Shown here: positions 46,140 to 57,839 of the stretch, one piece after another
Layout: each line of letters begins with the position of its first letter
Position numbering within the stretch: the first letter of the stretch is position 1
Assembly (NCBI GenBank): GCA_003971905.1
Contig: RSEE01000012.1
Location: 923,171-987,170 of the forward strand
Direction: 5' to 3'
Origin: Moniliella sp. 'wahieum'
Lineage: Eukaryota > Basidiomycota > Moniliellomycetes > Moniliellales > Moniliellaceae
Length of the DNA stretch: 64,000 bases
The notes under the pieces: model-generated
Seen by the model: only the letters and a program-made list of their open reading frames with translations
Database searches by the model: none
Told to the model about the DNA's origin: nothing
Translations under genes and position numbers: made by a program

Positions 46140-47840
46140 GCGAAATGTCAGCAACTTGGGCCCCCGCAGAGAACATGAACCACGTGCACACCGACCAAAT
46201 TGGCGCACCGGGCCCAACCTAGGTCGGTAAGCCCAGAGAGGCGGGCACCGCGACCAAGCACATCACGAGGGACAGTCAACACCAGTTCAGCTTCTCATCC
46301 AGCAGGGCGTACACCCCCATGACTGACCCACATTCCTTGGGCTTAAGCGAGGCGATCAGCAGGTGCGCAACCCCTTCTTCCTCGGCACCAGGTTGCGGCA
46401 GAAGCTGGCCAAGATTCGACCCACATCTTCCAAATGGTCATCGATATCTTGCAACGCCTGTCTGGTGTTCTCATCACCCACGCCCCCGTCACCGTATAGA
46501 CAGCGGGTCCTGGCCAACCTTCCCGCCACCATTCGAGCTTGTCATTGCCTGGAGAAGTGTTTGATCGGCGGCGGAGGAAATGCCGTTCAGTATAGGGTGG
46601 CGATCACTTGCTTCATCCATCGCTATTGTCCTGCGCCTAGCGTATTGGTACCTGTTTGGCGGCCTGGTCAGTACGTCACTGGAGAACAAGGGTTGGGTGG
46701 TCCCGTACATGATGAACAGCAAGTGGATGTAGTAGCAGTGCCAATGTGGCGCAGAAAAGAGGGAAACTGTATTGGCACGTCTCGCACTTCGGCGCGGGCC
46801 GAATGACCGAAATGAATAGGGTGGTGCTATAGGCTTGCCGCATGCGAACAGGAATCAAAAGCGGACCGACGAGATGCCCCACCGCCTCACAGATGCCTTG
46901 ATGGAAGCGTCAACACCATCTTGGCCGCCACCACCGCGGGAGACAGGTGCGATATGAGCCCAGTCGCATCAGGGATACCAGCAGGCGCCAATGGAAGACA
47001 CCATATCCAACCCCGTCTTGTCAGTGCCTTGAATAAAAGCAACCGGAATACCACCACCGTTGGCACCCGAAAGCCTAAGGCACCCATATGGGCTAGCAAG
47101 GAGAGACGAGCTTTGTCCCACCTTCGACCAGCTGCATCACTCTCGGATCCGCTCCTCCCGGATTGCCTTCACATCACGCCAGAGCTACTCGCCCATCTAC
47201 TGGAGCTGAGCCGCCAGATCCTCCGACCTTATTGAACGGGGCAGATGCCGAATATTCGGTTGCAGAACCCCCTGCACCAAAGCAGACGGTCGCGCAGCGT
47301 CAACCCGTGCAACGAGGGTGCAGAGCCGCTTGTGGCCTAACCTCACAGCCGCGTCCTGGGGACGCAGCGGACGCGCCGTCCGCCCTAGGACGCCTGCTTT
47401 GACCTGGCGGTGCGCACGCGGCAAATCATCAATAGATGGTGGCCAGGCCCCCTCGGGATCGGCCCTGAGGGAGACGCAAACGTCGATCGAGGAGCCTCCT
47501 TGCCAGCCCGCCTTCGGAAGGAGCAAGCAAGTTGAAGGCATCGCGATCGTCGAGATGATCTAGATAGGCAATTCCAAAGCAACTCGCGACCTGTTTGAAT
47601 AGAAGCGGCACCATCGCGCTGACCGGCCGCGAGGCTGCTGCGTGCTCCATCACTCGAATGGATCTGAATCGGAACTGCCAGGTTGTCCGCTTCGGTGGCA
47701 AGTTTGGGCTGAGCGCACGACTGCCTGGCGTAGCGGCTGTCGGTGTCACGCGAGTGCCCGCCGGCCGAGGGTACGCGCACCACGGCAGGCGACACGATTC
47801 GCCACGATCTCCAGGCGGTGGGCAAGGCGGATGAGAAGGA
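46140..47840 (-). mobile_element. LINE copy with the RT core deleted
   Basis: Read on the minus strand, this is the same element as complement(51,600-54,300). From right to left: an ORF2 N-terminus (CAQPKLATEADNLAVPIQIH, then AYLDHLDDRDAFNLLA near 47,560, and a DLTRAH-like region near 47,410), then directly a post-RT segment (about 47,270-47,220), then the C-terminal extension (LFIMYGTTQPLFSSDVL about 46,700, RQALQDIDDHLEDVG about 46,430) and the conserved KLLTF-type block at 46,146-46,158. About 1.1 kb covering the RT palm is absent between 47,280 and 47,330. Many stops and shifts are present, so it is non-autonomous and decayed. Confidence 0.7.
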
Positions 47841-47966
47841 GGTGGTGGAGAGATGGAGAAGGAATCAGTTCAACTTGGCCGTGTCAGGCCTCAGGAGGCG
47901 CCAGCGGCTTGTTTTCACCCACCACAGGATCGTTTCAAGTTTCAATCGTGCAATCAGTCCTGCTCG

Positions 47967-47994
47967 GGTGACCGGTGACCGGTGACCGGTGACC
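47967..47994. repeat. Tandem heptamer GGTGACC x4
   Basis: Four perfect GGTGACC units, related to GGTTACC elsewhere. They lie between the ORF2 and ORF1 remnants of the 46-49 kb copy. Confidence 0.95.
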
Positions 47995-47999
47995 CCAGC

Positions 48000-48930
48000 C
48001 GCCTCCATCGCCCAGACGAACTAGTTCGGTAAGCACCACTCGGACTGCGTCTTTTGCCACCGCCAGCTGGCGTTTGTCCTGCTCCCGACCCACATCCCGC
48101 CCAGAGACGGGATCAACATCCCACTACGCACCATCGCCTCGTTCCCCTCGCTCTTAAAAGTAGACCAGAGGAACAACAGTCGGGTAGGGTGTGGTTCTCA
48201 TGCATTCCATGCCGACCGGCTGTTTGCGGGATGAACGCACGAAGAAAACCCAGGGAACCCGTGAGTACGGTCCCTCACGTCGCGAGCCAGAGCCGACCAT
48301 CACAGAAACATGCCCCTCAAGCAAGGACGACCGACACAACGCTTCATCTCGTCCAGCTCACGAGGTCTTAGGGTGCGCCCGGCCGCCCGGACCACTACGC
48401 TGGCTGGCTACTTTCGGCCCAGCTTGGGTAATTGGCGGTGTGACGGGAACGGGGTCGGCAACAGACCTCACCATTTTCGGGTACCATCCTGATGGCGAGG
48501 TTGGTGGCTCGAGCCACCTCCTTACGCCGAATTTCAGAGCAAAACGAGGCCACCACACCAATTTGACTGGACGCACTGCAATACTAGCCGAGGAGTCGTA
48601 CACCAAGAGTGCCTTGGACCCATTCGTGGCCAAAGTAGAGCACGCAGTCCAGAACGTTCTGCGGATACACATCTTGCTCGTCTTGTATTCTTGAGCAGCC
48701 AAAGCACCGCAAATGCCTAGCCCGGCTCCCAGGCTGTGGTTTTGCAACATGGTCGGCAGGTATACCATTGCTCGCACAGGCAAGAGTCCGAGCGGCAAGG
48801 CGAATAAGGAATGACAACCAACGCTTGCTCTCCACTGGCAGTGTGCCAAAAGCAGCCCTGGACAAACCACAGGCGTAGTCACCCTCAAGGAAGACCAAAG
48901 GGAACAGAGCTAGACATCCGTTGCACAAGG
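48000..48930 (-). pseudogene. Degenerate LINE ORF1-like (gag-like) remnant
   Basis: The minus-strand reading MLQNHSLGAGLGICG (about 48,750) matches LRNHSLGNGLGDYGG near 62,360, which precedes two CCHC zinc knuckles there. The following DCVLYFGHEWVQG (about 48,645) aligns with the first knuckle, but its cysteines are mostly lost. It lies upstream (on the minus strand) of the ORF2 remnant at 47.8 kb, the usual ORF1-ORF2 order. Heavily frame-shifted. Confidence 0.5.
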
Positions 48931-49589
48931 ATTGTACGTTGGTGCTTTGCTTTGGTCTCTGCGTCGAACAAGATGATCATCTCCTTCTTGCACAGCGCAT
49001 GTGCCGGCGGGGCGGCAACGAGTGGATGGCAGACACGGCCTAGGATTGGCGTCGCGCGTCTTGTCCCCGAATGACCACAGGGTTATGCCGTTCAATATGT
49101 ATAGGTTCTTTGGAGCACCTGCTTTAGCCATCGTGATCTGAGCGCGGGCGACAGTGGTGTGGGAGCGTCCAATTCGCTCCGGATTGTTGGATGGGTCGGG
49201 CTCTACCATACCACATCACAGCCGATGAGCTCGTTCGCCAATACGTTCACCTCTCTCCGCAAGTCAATGCCCTGGCCTGTCGAGCAAAGTCAAGAGGAGA
49301 GAGCAAGACTGATCTGCCCAAACCGACGGGCATCGGGATGCCAACATGGCCCTACTATTGATCGACCACATTGCCGCAATCGTCGCCCCGGATGACTTGC
49401 CTCGTGCCATTGCGGCTCACCTACCCAGGGGAGTTTGGCCCGTGCTAGATCCGTTTCTCCGCCTCGAGCGAAACAGATGTCGGAGGAGTTGCTGCAAGCA
49501 CGAACCGCAAAATGAACAACCGGTGGGGCAACGTGAGGGATTTCAGGCAGGGGTAGCCAGTGGTTTGATCCACATTTTGACTCGCAAGA

Positions 49590-50240
49590 GCATCAGTCAG
49601 GTGATAACATCCCCAATACAGAAGCCCACGATCTTGGGATGTTGCGCTTGCACATCTTGTACGCTGTGTTTGAAGTCGAGCCACGTTACACATTGGAACC
49701 TTTCTTGTTCACTCGGGCCCTTCGCGTCGATCGCCTTCTGTAATGAAATGCCCAGCCGATGCACAATCTGCCGTACTGTCCCTTGGACTTGATTCTCATC
49801 TGGGAGAAGAGTGGGGAGGGCACTCTAATAAGCTGCAGTAAAATATTCGCCCCAAGACGAGACGGAGCCTGGAAGCATATGACTTGGCAGCATCCACAGC
49901 GTCATCATGTTGGGGGATCACCAAGTGCGAAGCGATGCCGAACCATCAACATCTCCCACATAGCTGAAAAGCAGGCACTCATTTGATCCATGTTGTTGCA
50001 CTAGTGCTCGGACACTCTTGATGATCCATCTCTGTCTGCATACCCGTGCCTGTACGTTCCGGCCTGCACAAGCGCGTTTTGGTCAGTACATCATCCCAGA
50101 GGAAGTGTGAGTGGGGGGATCGTCGTCGTACATGTAAAACCAGTAGAGCGAATCATGGCCCCGGTAGTGAGTAGGGCTGCGTGGATGGTTCTTTTCGTCT
50201 TTAGTATGAATTGCGCTGACGGTCGGCAGAGCAATGTTGA
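49590..50240. repeat. Dispersed repeat segment B, copy 1
   Basis: Near-identical to 54,590-55,130. Shared blocks include TTGCGCTTGCACATCTTGTA (about 49,645 and 54,598), GTACGTTCCGGCCTGCACAA (about 50,053 and 54,970) and AGAGCGAATCATGGCCCCGG (about 50,144 and 55,052). Segment B follows the retroelement remnants at a similar distance in both places, so it is probably the 5' region of the minus-strand element. Confidence 0.8.
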
Positions 50241-50869
50241 GGTGACGAATGCGTTCGCCGTGTGGAAAGGATTGTGGATCGTGGAGGGCTTTTCAGTCTA
50301 CGCCGCAAGTGAGTCTGAGAAGAGTTTGGGCCTGCTGCTGGAACAAGGCTGGGCGTTCGACCCATTCGGTAAGTCCTGGGTGGGGATCAATGCGGTTGCC
50401 ATGTTGAGGAACACCCAGCCACTCTGGGAGAAGAAGAGCTGGTCGGTCTGCGTGGGACAGCGGAGGCGTGGGGGCCGAGTTGGGGAAGGGAGAACAAAGG
50501 GGGGAGCAATGGGGCCACAACACTGCTGCGAGTGGCAATGGGCGAGGTGGAGGATTCACTTTGGCACAGCTCGGGTTAGGTGGGCGAGACAGTTACTTCA
50601 ACGTTCCGTATTCAATCGAGATTGAGGCTCATTAACCCCGTCTCTATCCTCTTCAGGGGGATCACGAGGGAGATGAAGAGCAGCCGCGCGACCTGTTCTA
50701 CGCGCCCGTCCCGCACAACAGAGCAGCATCGAGCAGCATCTGCTCGTCGCCAGCCGTAGAGGCCTTCCCTCCAGGCGCATCTGCAGGGGGCGGGAAGCGT
50801 GCCCTGCCCCTTTGCCAATATTCCCTGCATTGACGCCTTGCACGTCTGGCTGGGGGGACGTGGATGCCT

Positions 50870-51780
50870 CTAGAGCTGCGTCCAGCTAATGGGAAATGCT
50901 AGCAACTTGGGCGCCAGCAGAAGGGTATGAACACGTACAGGCATCACTACCATCGAAGTTCCGGTACCCCATAGGTGGGCGGCCTCCAGGCTGATTTGCA
51001 TTCCGCCACTGTGCATCGTGCCGACCTCGGCAATCCAGCCGCCGTCTCGACGCCAGTCCGGGTACTGACTGCATCGACAAGGATGTGCAGCAAAAAGTGG
51101 AACCCACGGGCATGCCCCCCCGTGAACACGCACCGATGTGGTGTGCAGCGAGAGAAGGGTGAAGAGGCAGCAAGGACACGAGGCGTAGCAAAGCTCCAGC
51201 GTGTTGGTGGTGGAGAGGCAAAAGCGGTCCCAAACGCAGCCAGGCCAGAATCGGCGCGGGGCTAAGTTTGGGCGGTGTGGCTGCGGCCATACGGAGGAAC
51301 TTCTGCGCGCCAAGCACGGCGGCAAACGCACGTTCAACGTTAACCCCGCGGCGGGAGCAGCCCTTTCTGCGCGTCCCGCGCAGAGGCAGTCGATTGCGGT
51401 TGCTCGTGGGGCTGCTCGGTTTGCTTGCGCCACCGCCATCTGGCGCGGTTGGCGCAGCCGCGGGTGAGTGCGAAGCGTGCCTTGTCTTTGCCAATGGTGC
51501 TGCCTATGGCCAAAGCGCCCAGCGGAGGTACTCTCTCCTTGGGCGCGTTGCACGACTGTTGAGGCACGTTGATGTGGCAACGGCTAGACGAATGTGGGCG
51601 CTCCGACGGCGCCTGGCCAATGCCAAATGTCAGCAACTTGGCCCACCGCAGAAGGACATGAACAACGTACAGGTATCCCCACCAATAAAGGTGGCGCTCT
51701 GGGCCCATCGTAGGTCGGTAAGCGCAAAGAGAGGCGGGCACCGCGGCCAAGCACATCCCGAAGGACAATCAGGAGCGGCA
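50870..51780 (-). mobile_element. Element 3'-side region with two KLLTF-type blocks and segment C
   Basis: This region lies downstream (minus strand) of the 52-54 kb ORF2. The minus reading gives MCLAAVPASLCAY, YVVHVLLRWAKLLTFGIG (about 51,690-51,620) and, further on, MHSGGMQISLEAAHLWG (about 51,015-50,970) and HTLLLAPKLLAFPI (about 50,930-50,890). The first block recurs at 46.15, 56.43 and 59.32 kb. The second (segment C) recurs at 57.84-58.27 kb. No known domain was recognised. Confidence 0.55.
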
Positions 51781-52043
51781 CAGCTTTTCATCCTGTTGGT
51801 CCCTCATCTCTGACCAACATTCCTCGGGCTTGGGCGAGACGACCTGCGCATGCGCAGCCCCTGTTTCCTGCACCACTTTGCGGCAGAAGCTGTCAATGGC
51901 ATGATCCATGACATATCTTGCACCCCAAGTTCTTGCAATGCCTGTCCGTTGCGTTCATCTACAGCGCCCTCGGTTAACACTAGGACGGGCCCTGGCAAAG
52001 CGGCCCTGCAACCATCCGAGGTTGTCGTTGCCTGGCGGGGTGT

Positions 52044-54199
52044 TTAATCTGGTGCGGAGGCGATACCTCTGGATTGAGCGGGGGGATCACTTGCTTTTCC
52101 ATCGGCTATTCTCCACCGTTTAGCATATTCGCACCTGTTCAGCGCACTGATCAGTACATTACAGCACAGCAAGGCTTGGGTGGCTTCGTACCTGATGAAC
52201 AGATTGTGGGTATATCGTGCATGACAGTGTGAAAAAGGATTTGTACGTCTGGACTTCGGCGTGGTGGTAAGGCGGCAAGGCAAGTGGGGGCGCGAGAGAT
52301 GTGCCGGATGTAACAGAAGCGGACCGACGAGGTGCCGCATCGCGTCAAGGTGTGCCTTGACCACAGTGTCAATTCCATCTTGGCCACGGCACCACCCTGG
52401 GGGGCAGGAGCGATGTGATCCCAGTCTCATCAGAGGTACGAGCAGTCCCACTGCAATGGAAAGCATTGTATCCAATCCCATCTTACCAGTAGCTGTGGAT
52501 GGAACCAACCGGAATGCCACCACTGTTGGCGCCCGAACGCCTAAGCCCCCATTCGAGCTGGCAAGGAGAAAAGAACCCTGTGTCACTTCTGCCCGTCCTT
52601 CCCGCTCGGATCCGCCCCGATTGCCTTCACCTCGCGCCAGAGCTGCTCGTCGATCTGGTGGAGCTGGTCCGCCAGGTCGTCCCTCTGCATGGAGTGGAGC
52701 AGGTGCCGCAGGTTCTGCTGCAGAGCCACTCGCAACAAGAGCAAGCGGTCCTGCAATGGCATACCGTGCAAGGAGGGGTAAAGCGCCGCCTGAGCCTCCA
52801 CCTTTGCCTGCAGAAAAGCGAGCCGAGCTGTCCTGGGACCCACGCACGAGCCAAGGAAGGTGCCGCCCTCCAGACGCAACTTCTGCGTCGAGACAGTCTT
52901 CGTCTTGCCCAGGTTGAGTTCCAGCCCCGTCTTGCTCTGCGCCACGACACGCGAGACCAGCTGCAACGCATTGGCGTTGCGGGACAATACATAAGTGTCG
53001 TCCAAATAGGACACCGCCAACCCATCGTCGCCCAAAGCGCGCTGCGCCTACTCGAGCATACTGCGGATGCCGACAGAGAAGAAGGGCCCAAAGGGGTCGC
53101 CCTGCCTCACTCCCTGCTGGCTCAGGAGGCTTCCAAAGCCGCCTACACCAACCAACACCAACTGGGTGTGCTTCCCATAAGACCAACGAAAGAAAGGAAG
53201 GAGCTCGGGCGAAGAGTCACTCACCGCTTGGGCTACCGCTGCCCGGTCGATCGAGTTGAACGCATTCTTAAAGTCCAATGACAGCACATAGTTGAATTTG
53301 GCCCAAGCTGGGTCCCTCTCTTTCCCACTACCCAAACGATCCACAAGCCGCACGATCGGCTTCACACCGCCCATGGACTTGACGCCGAACTGCGTGTGGA
53401 GTAGAGGAGTAACCACATCGAAATGAAGAAGTGCCTTGGCCATTACGCGGTAAAGTAGCTCACCACCGGCGATCGGTCTCACTCCACTGTCAGGCTTCGC
53501 AAGCGCCGCCCACCTACTGGTGCACAACAGCCAAGCACCCGGACACGTCCCATGAAACATGGCACACGCCATGGCTTTGAGAGCTGCTCTAAAGTCATCG
53601 TGCTTTAAAGCCAACTGGAGAAGAGGAACCAACCATCCGCCCACGCCTCCGCCCACGTCCCGGGAGAAGCTGCTTGCCGGGCGATAGATGTCCTTATCAT
53701 CCACACTCCAAAACCGTTGGGGCTCACGGGCGTCTGCCGCTGCGGTGTCACCTGTTAAACCAGGCCGGGCTCGCTCCGACATTTGCCGAACCACCAAACC
53801 AGCCAGCGGGTTCTTCGGGCCTGCAGGGTGCTTCGCGCGCAGGGCCTCTACCGTTTCCGGCCCAAAGCCCACCGCCGCATCCTGGCGATGCAACGTGCGC
53901 GCCGCACGCCCCAGCATGCCCTCTTTGACCTGGCGGTGTGCACGGGTCAGATCATCGGAACGCTGGCGCTCTGCAGAGCCCTTCTCCATAGCTGGCGGCC
54001 AAGCCACCTCCGGATACGCCTTGAGGGTGGCACAAACGTCGGCCGAGGAGCCCCCCCGCAAGCCCGCCTTCGGCAGGGCAAGCAGGTTGAACACGGCATA
54101 ATCGTCGGGATGATCTAAGTAAGCTCGTCCCAAACGACCGGCCGCCTCCTTGAATCGACGCCGCACCATCGTGCTGCCTGGCCACGAGGAGCAGTGCAC
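52044..54199 (-). mobile_element. Non-LTR retrotransposon ORF2 (reverse transcriptase), one in-frame stop
   Basis: This is the best-preserved minus-strand LINE copy. From 54,199 to 52,583 one frame is open except for a TAG at 53,048-53,050. The N-terminal region holds DLTRAHRQVKEGMLGRAART and KHPAGPKNPLAGLVVRQM. RT blocks in order: KPDSGVRPIAGGELLYRVMA (about 53,490), VLSLDFKNAFNSIDRAAVA (about 53,285), QQGVRQGDPFGPFF (about 53,115), VSYLDDTYVLSR (about 53,010, the YLDD active site) and LELNLGKTKTVS. Thumb-like LQDRLLLLRVALQQNLRHLL follows. After a shift near 52,600 the C-terminus (GGLGVRAPTVVAF, LFIRYEATQALLCCNVL) runs to a stop at 52,044. This is a LINE-type RT of the kind common in protists and fungi. 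I see no endonuclease domain. Confidence 0.9.
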
Positions 54200-54370
54200 T
54201 CCACCACTCGAATGGATCCGAATCGGAATTGCCGGGTTGTCCGCTGCGGCTATCAGATTGGGCTGAGCACAGCCGGCACCGACTGCCTGGCTTAGCGCGT
54301 GCGCGCCTGAGCTGTTGGTGTTACGCTAGTTCCCAGCGGCCTCGTTCACGCGCATTACACCAGGGGGTAT

Positions 54371-54470
54371 ATGGTTCGCCACGACCTCCAGGCGGCGGGC
54401 AATGCGGAGGAGAAGGTGGCGGTGGAAAGGTGGAGAGGGAAGAAGTTCAACTTGACCGCGTCAGGGGGGG
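54371..54470 (+). repeat. Conserved plus-strand open block
   Basis: The plus-strand reading MVRHDLQAAGNAEEK and VERWRGKKFNLTASG matches IRHDLQAVGKADEK and VERWRRNQFNLAVSG at about 47,800-47,900. Minus-strand frames are closed here. It lies just beyond the 5' end of ORF2. It may be part of an element-encoded plus-strand gene or simply conserved DNA. Confidence 0.4.
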
Positions 54471-54589
54471 GTCAGCCGCTTTTTTCCGTCGCCCAGACAA
54501 ACGCATTGCGAGCGACGAGCGCCGACGCAGCGGCCAAGACGCACCGCTTGGATCGCGTCTCTTGTCACCGCCAGCTGCCCCCTCCGATC

Positions 54590-55130
54590 TTGGCACGTTG
54601 CGCTTGCACATCTTGTACGCTGTGTCTGAAGTCGATCCACGTTACACATTGGAACCTTTTCTTGTTCGCTCGGGCTCTTCGCCTCGATAGCCTTCTGTAC
54701 CGAAATGTCCAGCAGACGCACAATCTGCCCCACTCTTCCTTCGACTTGATTCCCATATGGGAGAAGAGGGGGGAGAGGACTCTAATCTGCAGCAGTCGGA
54801 TATTGGCCCACAGACGAGACGGAGCCTGGAAGCATATGACTTGGTAGCTTCCACAGGAACCACTAATATCTCCCACATAAATGAAAAGCGGACGCTGGTT
54901 TGATCAACGTCCTTGCTCTAGTGCTCGGACCCTCTTGATTATCCATCTCCGTCGGCATACCCGTGCCTGTACGTTCCGGCCTGCACAAGCGCGTTGGTCA
55001 GTACATCATACCAGAGGAAGTGCGAGTGGGGATCGTCGTCATACATGTAAACCAATAGAGCGAATCATGGCCCCGGTATTGAGTAGGGCTGCGCGGATGA
55101 TCATTTTCGTCTTTAATATGAAAGGCGCTG
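54590..55130. repeat. Dispersed repeat segment B, copy 2
   Basis: The duplicate of 49,590-50,240. Compared with that copy it carries small deletions (for example around 49,900-49,960, absent here). Its similarity drops abruptly near GGCGCTGACC at 55,130. Confidence 0.8.
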
Positions 55131-56400
55131 ACCTGGCCTGTCGGCGCGGGGCAGCGGAGGCATGCAGAATGCGAGTAACAAAGGGAGGCGCAATGGTGCC
55201 ACAGCCCTGATCCGAGTGGCGGGCAAAAGGGGCGACGCGGAGGAGCCACTTTGGCACAACTCGGTTGAGGTGGTGGTCGCCAGCCCACCTGACCAACAAG
55301 CGTGTCCAGCGAGGCAGTCACATCAATGATCGGTACCCAATCGAGAGTGAGGCTCATCGACACTATCCAATCCCGTCTCCATCCTCTTCAGGAATCCAAC
55401 GAGGGAATTAAGAGCAGCCGCGCCCCCCCCCGGGTTGGTTCTACGCGCCCATCACGCCGCCTTGCTTCTCTTGGTTAGGACCTGCGGTACACATGCGCTC
55501 GCGGGGACAGTGATTGTTGCGGGACAGGTGGAACGAGACAATTCGAGCGACTAACTGGGCCGCTGCTCCAACGACGGCTGCCGCCATGACAGCCGCTATC
55601 TTTGCATGCACAAGGGCATGCCGCAAGAGCCGTACCAGGGGCTCGCCGTGTGGGTACCCGCCCCAGGAGCAGCGGGGGGGCGAGGGTTGGGGAAGGGGGA
55701 ACGAGGAAATGTGAATGATAAGGAGTGGCGAATGATCAGGGGGTGGCAGACAGAGGATGTGAGGCTGAGGATGCACTCCGACACGGCTTGGGGGTGGGGG
55801 TGGTCGACAGCCCACCCGAATGGCAAGCGCGGTGAGCCAAGCGCCGCATCAATCCTCGATATTCAATCGAGAGCGAGGTTCACTGACGCCAATCACACTA
55901 TCTGCACCCTCTTCAGGGGTTCGAGATGCGGCGCCCTTCATCCCCCCTATATGGCAACGGCAGGCCGGGTCTCGTGCACGGGTGAAGGGATGGAACTGCG
56001 GCTGGGCCGGCCTGCTCGGTCAGCAAACGCGTTCTCTGGCAGCAGGCAAACCTGTCGCCGCCGACCCCACCTTCTTTCGGAGTGCCGTGACAGTGCGATA
56101 GACAGCCCACTGCGGCCGCTCGTTCCCCGCACCCCGTCTCCACGTCTGTACCGGACCCGCATAACAGAACAGCATCGAACAGCATCGAACAGCACTTGTG
56201 CCTTGATAGCAACTTGAGGGCCTTCCTTGTCTGCGGAACCGAGGGAGTGCGAAGCCGGACTTGCTTGGCTTGTGGTGCAGCACCGATAGCCAGAAAGGAC
56301 AGCGCCTTGTCGGCGTACCCTCCATACTTTGAATGACTGGCTGGGGGCGTTGACGTGACGAGGTGAAGGGCTGCGTGATGCATCCGACCCGATTGCCTCC
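55131..56400. other. Repeat-rich DNA, no gene recognised
   Basis: Contains a C run near 55,425 and sequence related to 50,300-50,860 (TTCAATCGAGA, GAGGCTCA, CTCTTCAGG and GAACAGCATCGA words), so this is probably another partial copy of the same region. No coding domain was recognised. Confidence 0.4.
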
Positions 56401-57450
56401 AGGACTGCGCCTGATCATTGAGAAATGTCAGTAACTTGTGCCACGACAGAAGAATATGGACCACGTACAAGCACATCCACGCAAAAAAAAGTTGGCGCGC
56501 TCGGCCCATCCTGGAACGGCAATCCTCGAGAGGGGTGAGCGCCGCGACCAAGCACATAATGAGGGCTGAAAAGTAGCAGCACTTCTTTGCATCCCGTTGG
56601 TCGCATACGACCATGCTGCCCCCCATTCCTCAAGCTTGAGCGAGGCCATCTCCGGATGCGCATCTCCTTCTTCACCGACACAACGACGCGGTATAGGCTT
56701 GCAATGGTTTGATCCGATCCGCGTCTTTATAATGGACCTCAAACTCTCGTGCAAAGCGTGTCCATTGGGCTCATTGGGAACGATGCCAGGCCAGTTGGGC
56801 GGCGGGACCGCCACCATCCGAGGTTGCCACTGCCTGGCGGGATGTTTAATTTGGTATCAAGGAATGGCTCTGCAGATGGTGGGGTGATCACTTGCTTGTT
56901 TCCATCGGCTACTCGGCTCCGGCAGGCTTATTTGTACCTGTTTAGCGCGCTGGCCAGTACATCGTGGGACAACGAGGCATGGGTGCTTTCGTACCAGAGT
57001 AACACATAGTGGGTCTAGCGGTACCAACGTACCAACGTCGGGCAAGGCAGCGTAAAAATGATTTGCACATCTAGCAATTCGTCCTGGCCATGAGGCCAAA
57101 AGGAAGGCGGCAGCACGATAGGCCTTTCGGATGTAAACGCAACAGAAACGGAACGACGAGGTACCACACAGCGTAACAGTGTGCCTTGATGGCAGCGTAA
57201 CCCCGTCTTGATCGAAACACCGCGCCGGGGGACCGGTACGAGAGCCCAGCCTCGCTCGTCGATGAAGGAAGCAGCGGTACGAGCAGCCTCACAGCAAAGG
57301 AGGGCCCCATATCCAACCCCACCTTACCAGTGCAACTGCTGGCGAAAGTACCGGAATGTTGACCTTGTTGGCACCCGCATTGCAAAGGGAACACCCATAT
57401 CCATGTCAAGAATGCTCCCCAGGTTGATGTGGCAAACGATTGTTGCTGCA
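56400..57450 (-). mobile_element. LINE ORF2 C-terminal fragment
   Basis: The minus strand reads CTGKVGLDMGPSFAVRLLVP (about 57,330), matching ATGKMGLDTMLSIAVGLLVP at 52,470. Then comes HYVLLWYESTHASLSHDVL and SALNRY (about 57,010-56,940), NEPNGHALHESLRSI (about 56,770) and LYVVHILLSWHKLLTF (about 56,475-56,425). It therefore covers only the post-RT half of ORF2 and the 3' region. Decayed, with shifts and stops. Confidence 0.7.
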
Positions 57451-57839
57451 CCCCACTCCGACAAGCCCAAACGCACGCACAGCTGCTCAGGGGTCATGGG
57501 TCCACTTCTGCGTACGCCAGTTGCCACCAAGCCTTTGTGGCAAATGGTTGCTCTTGGGAGCCCAAGCACGGCCGATTTGGGGAGACATCTAAAATCGATA
57601 CAAGCAGGTTGTCGGCGCTCCATCGGGGAGTGAGGTTGGCGCGCTGCCGTTGGCCAATGTGCAACGCAAATGGGAGGGCGGAACATACCAGCAAATGAAT
57701 CATCCGCGAGTGGTGTTGCTTTTGGTTGGGGCGCCGCTGGCTCTGAGAGGTGTGCACGATGCATGCTGCTGACCAGCAAAGGGGAGTGGGCAATCCCTAC
57801 TGCCGCCCTCGTTGCCACCACACGCACAATCCAGTTGTC

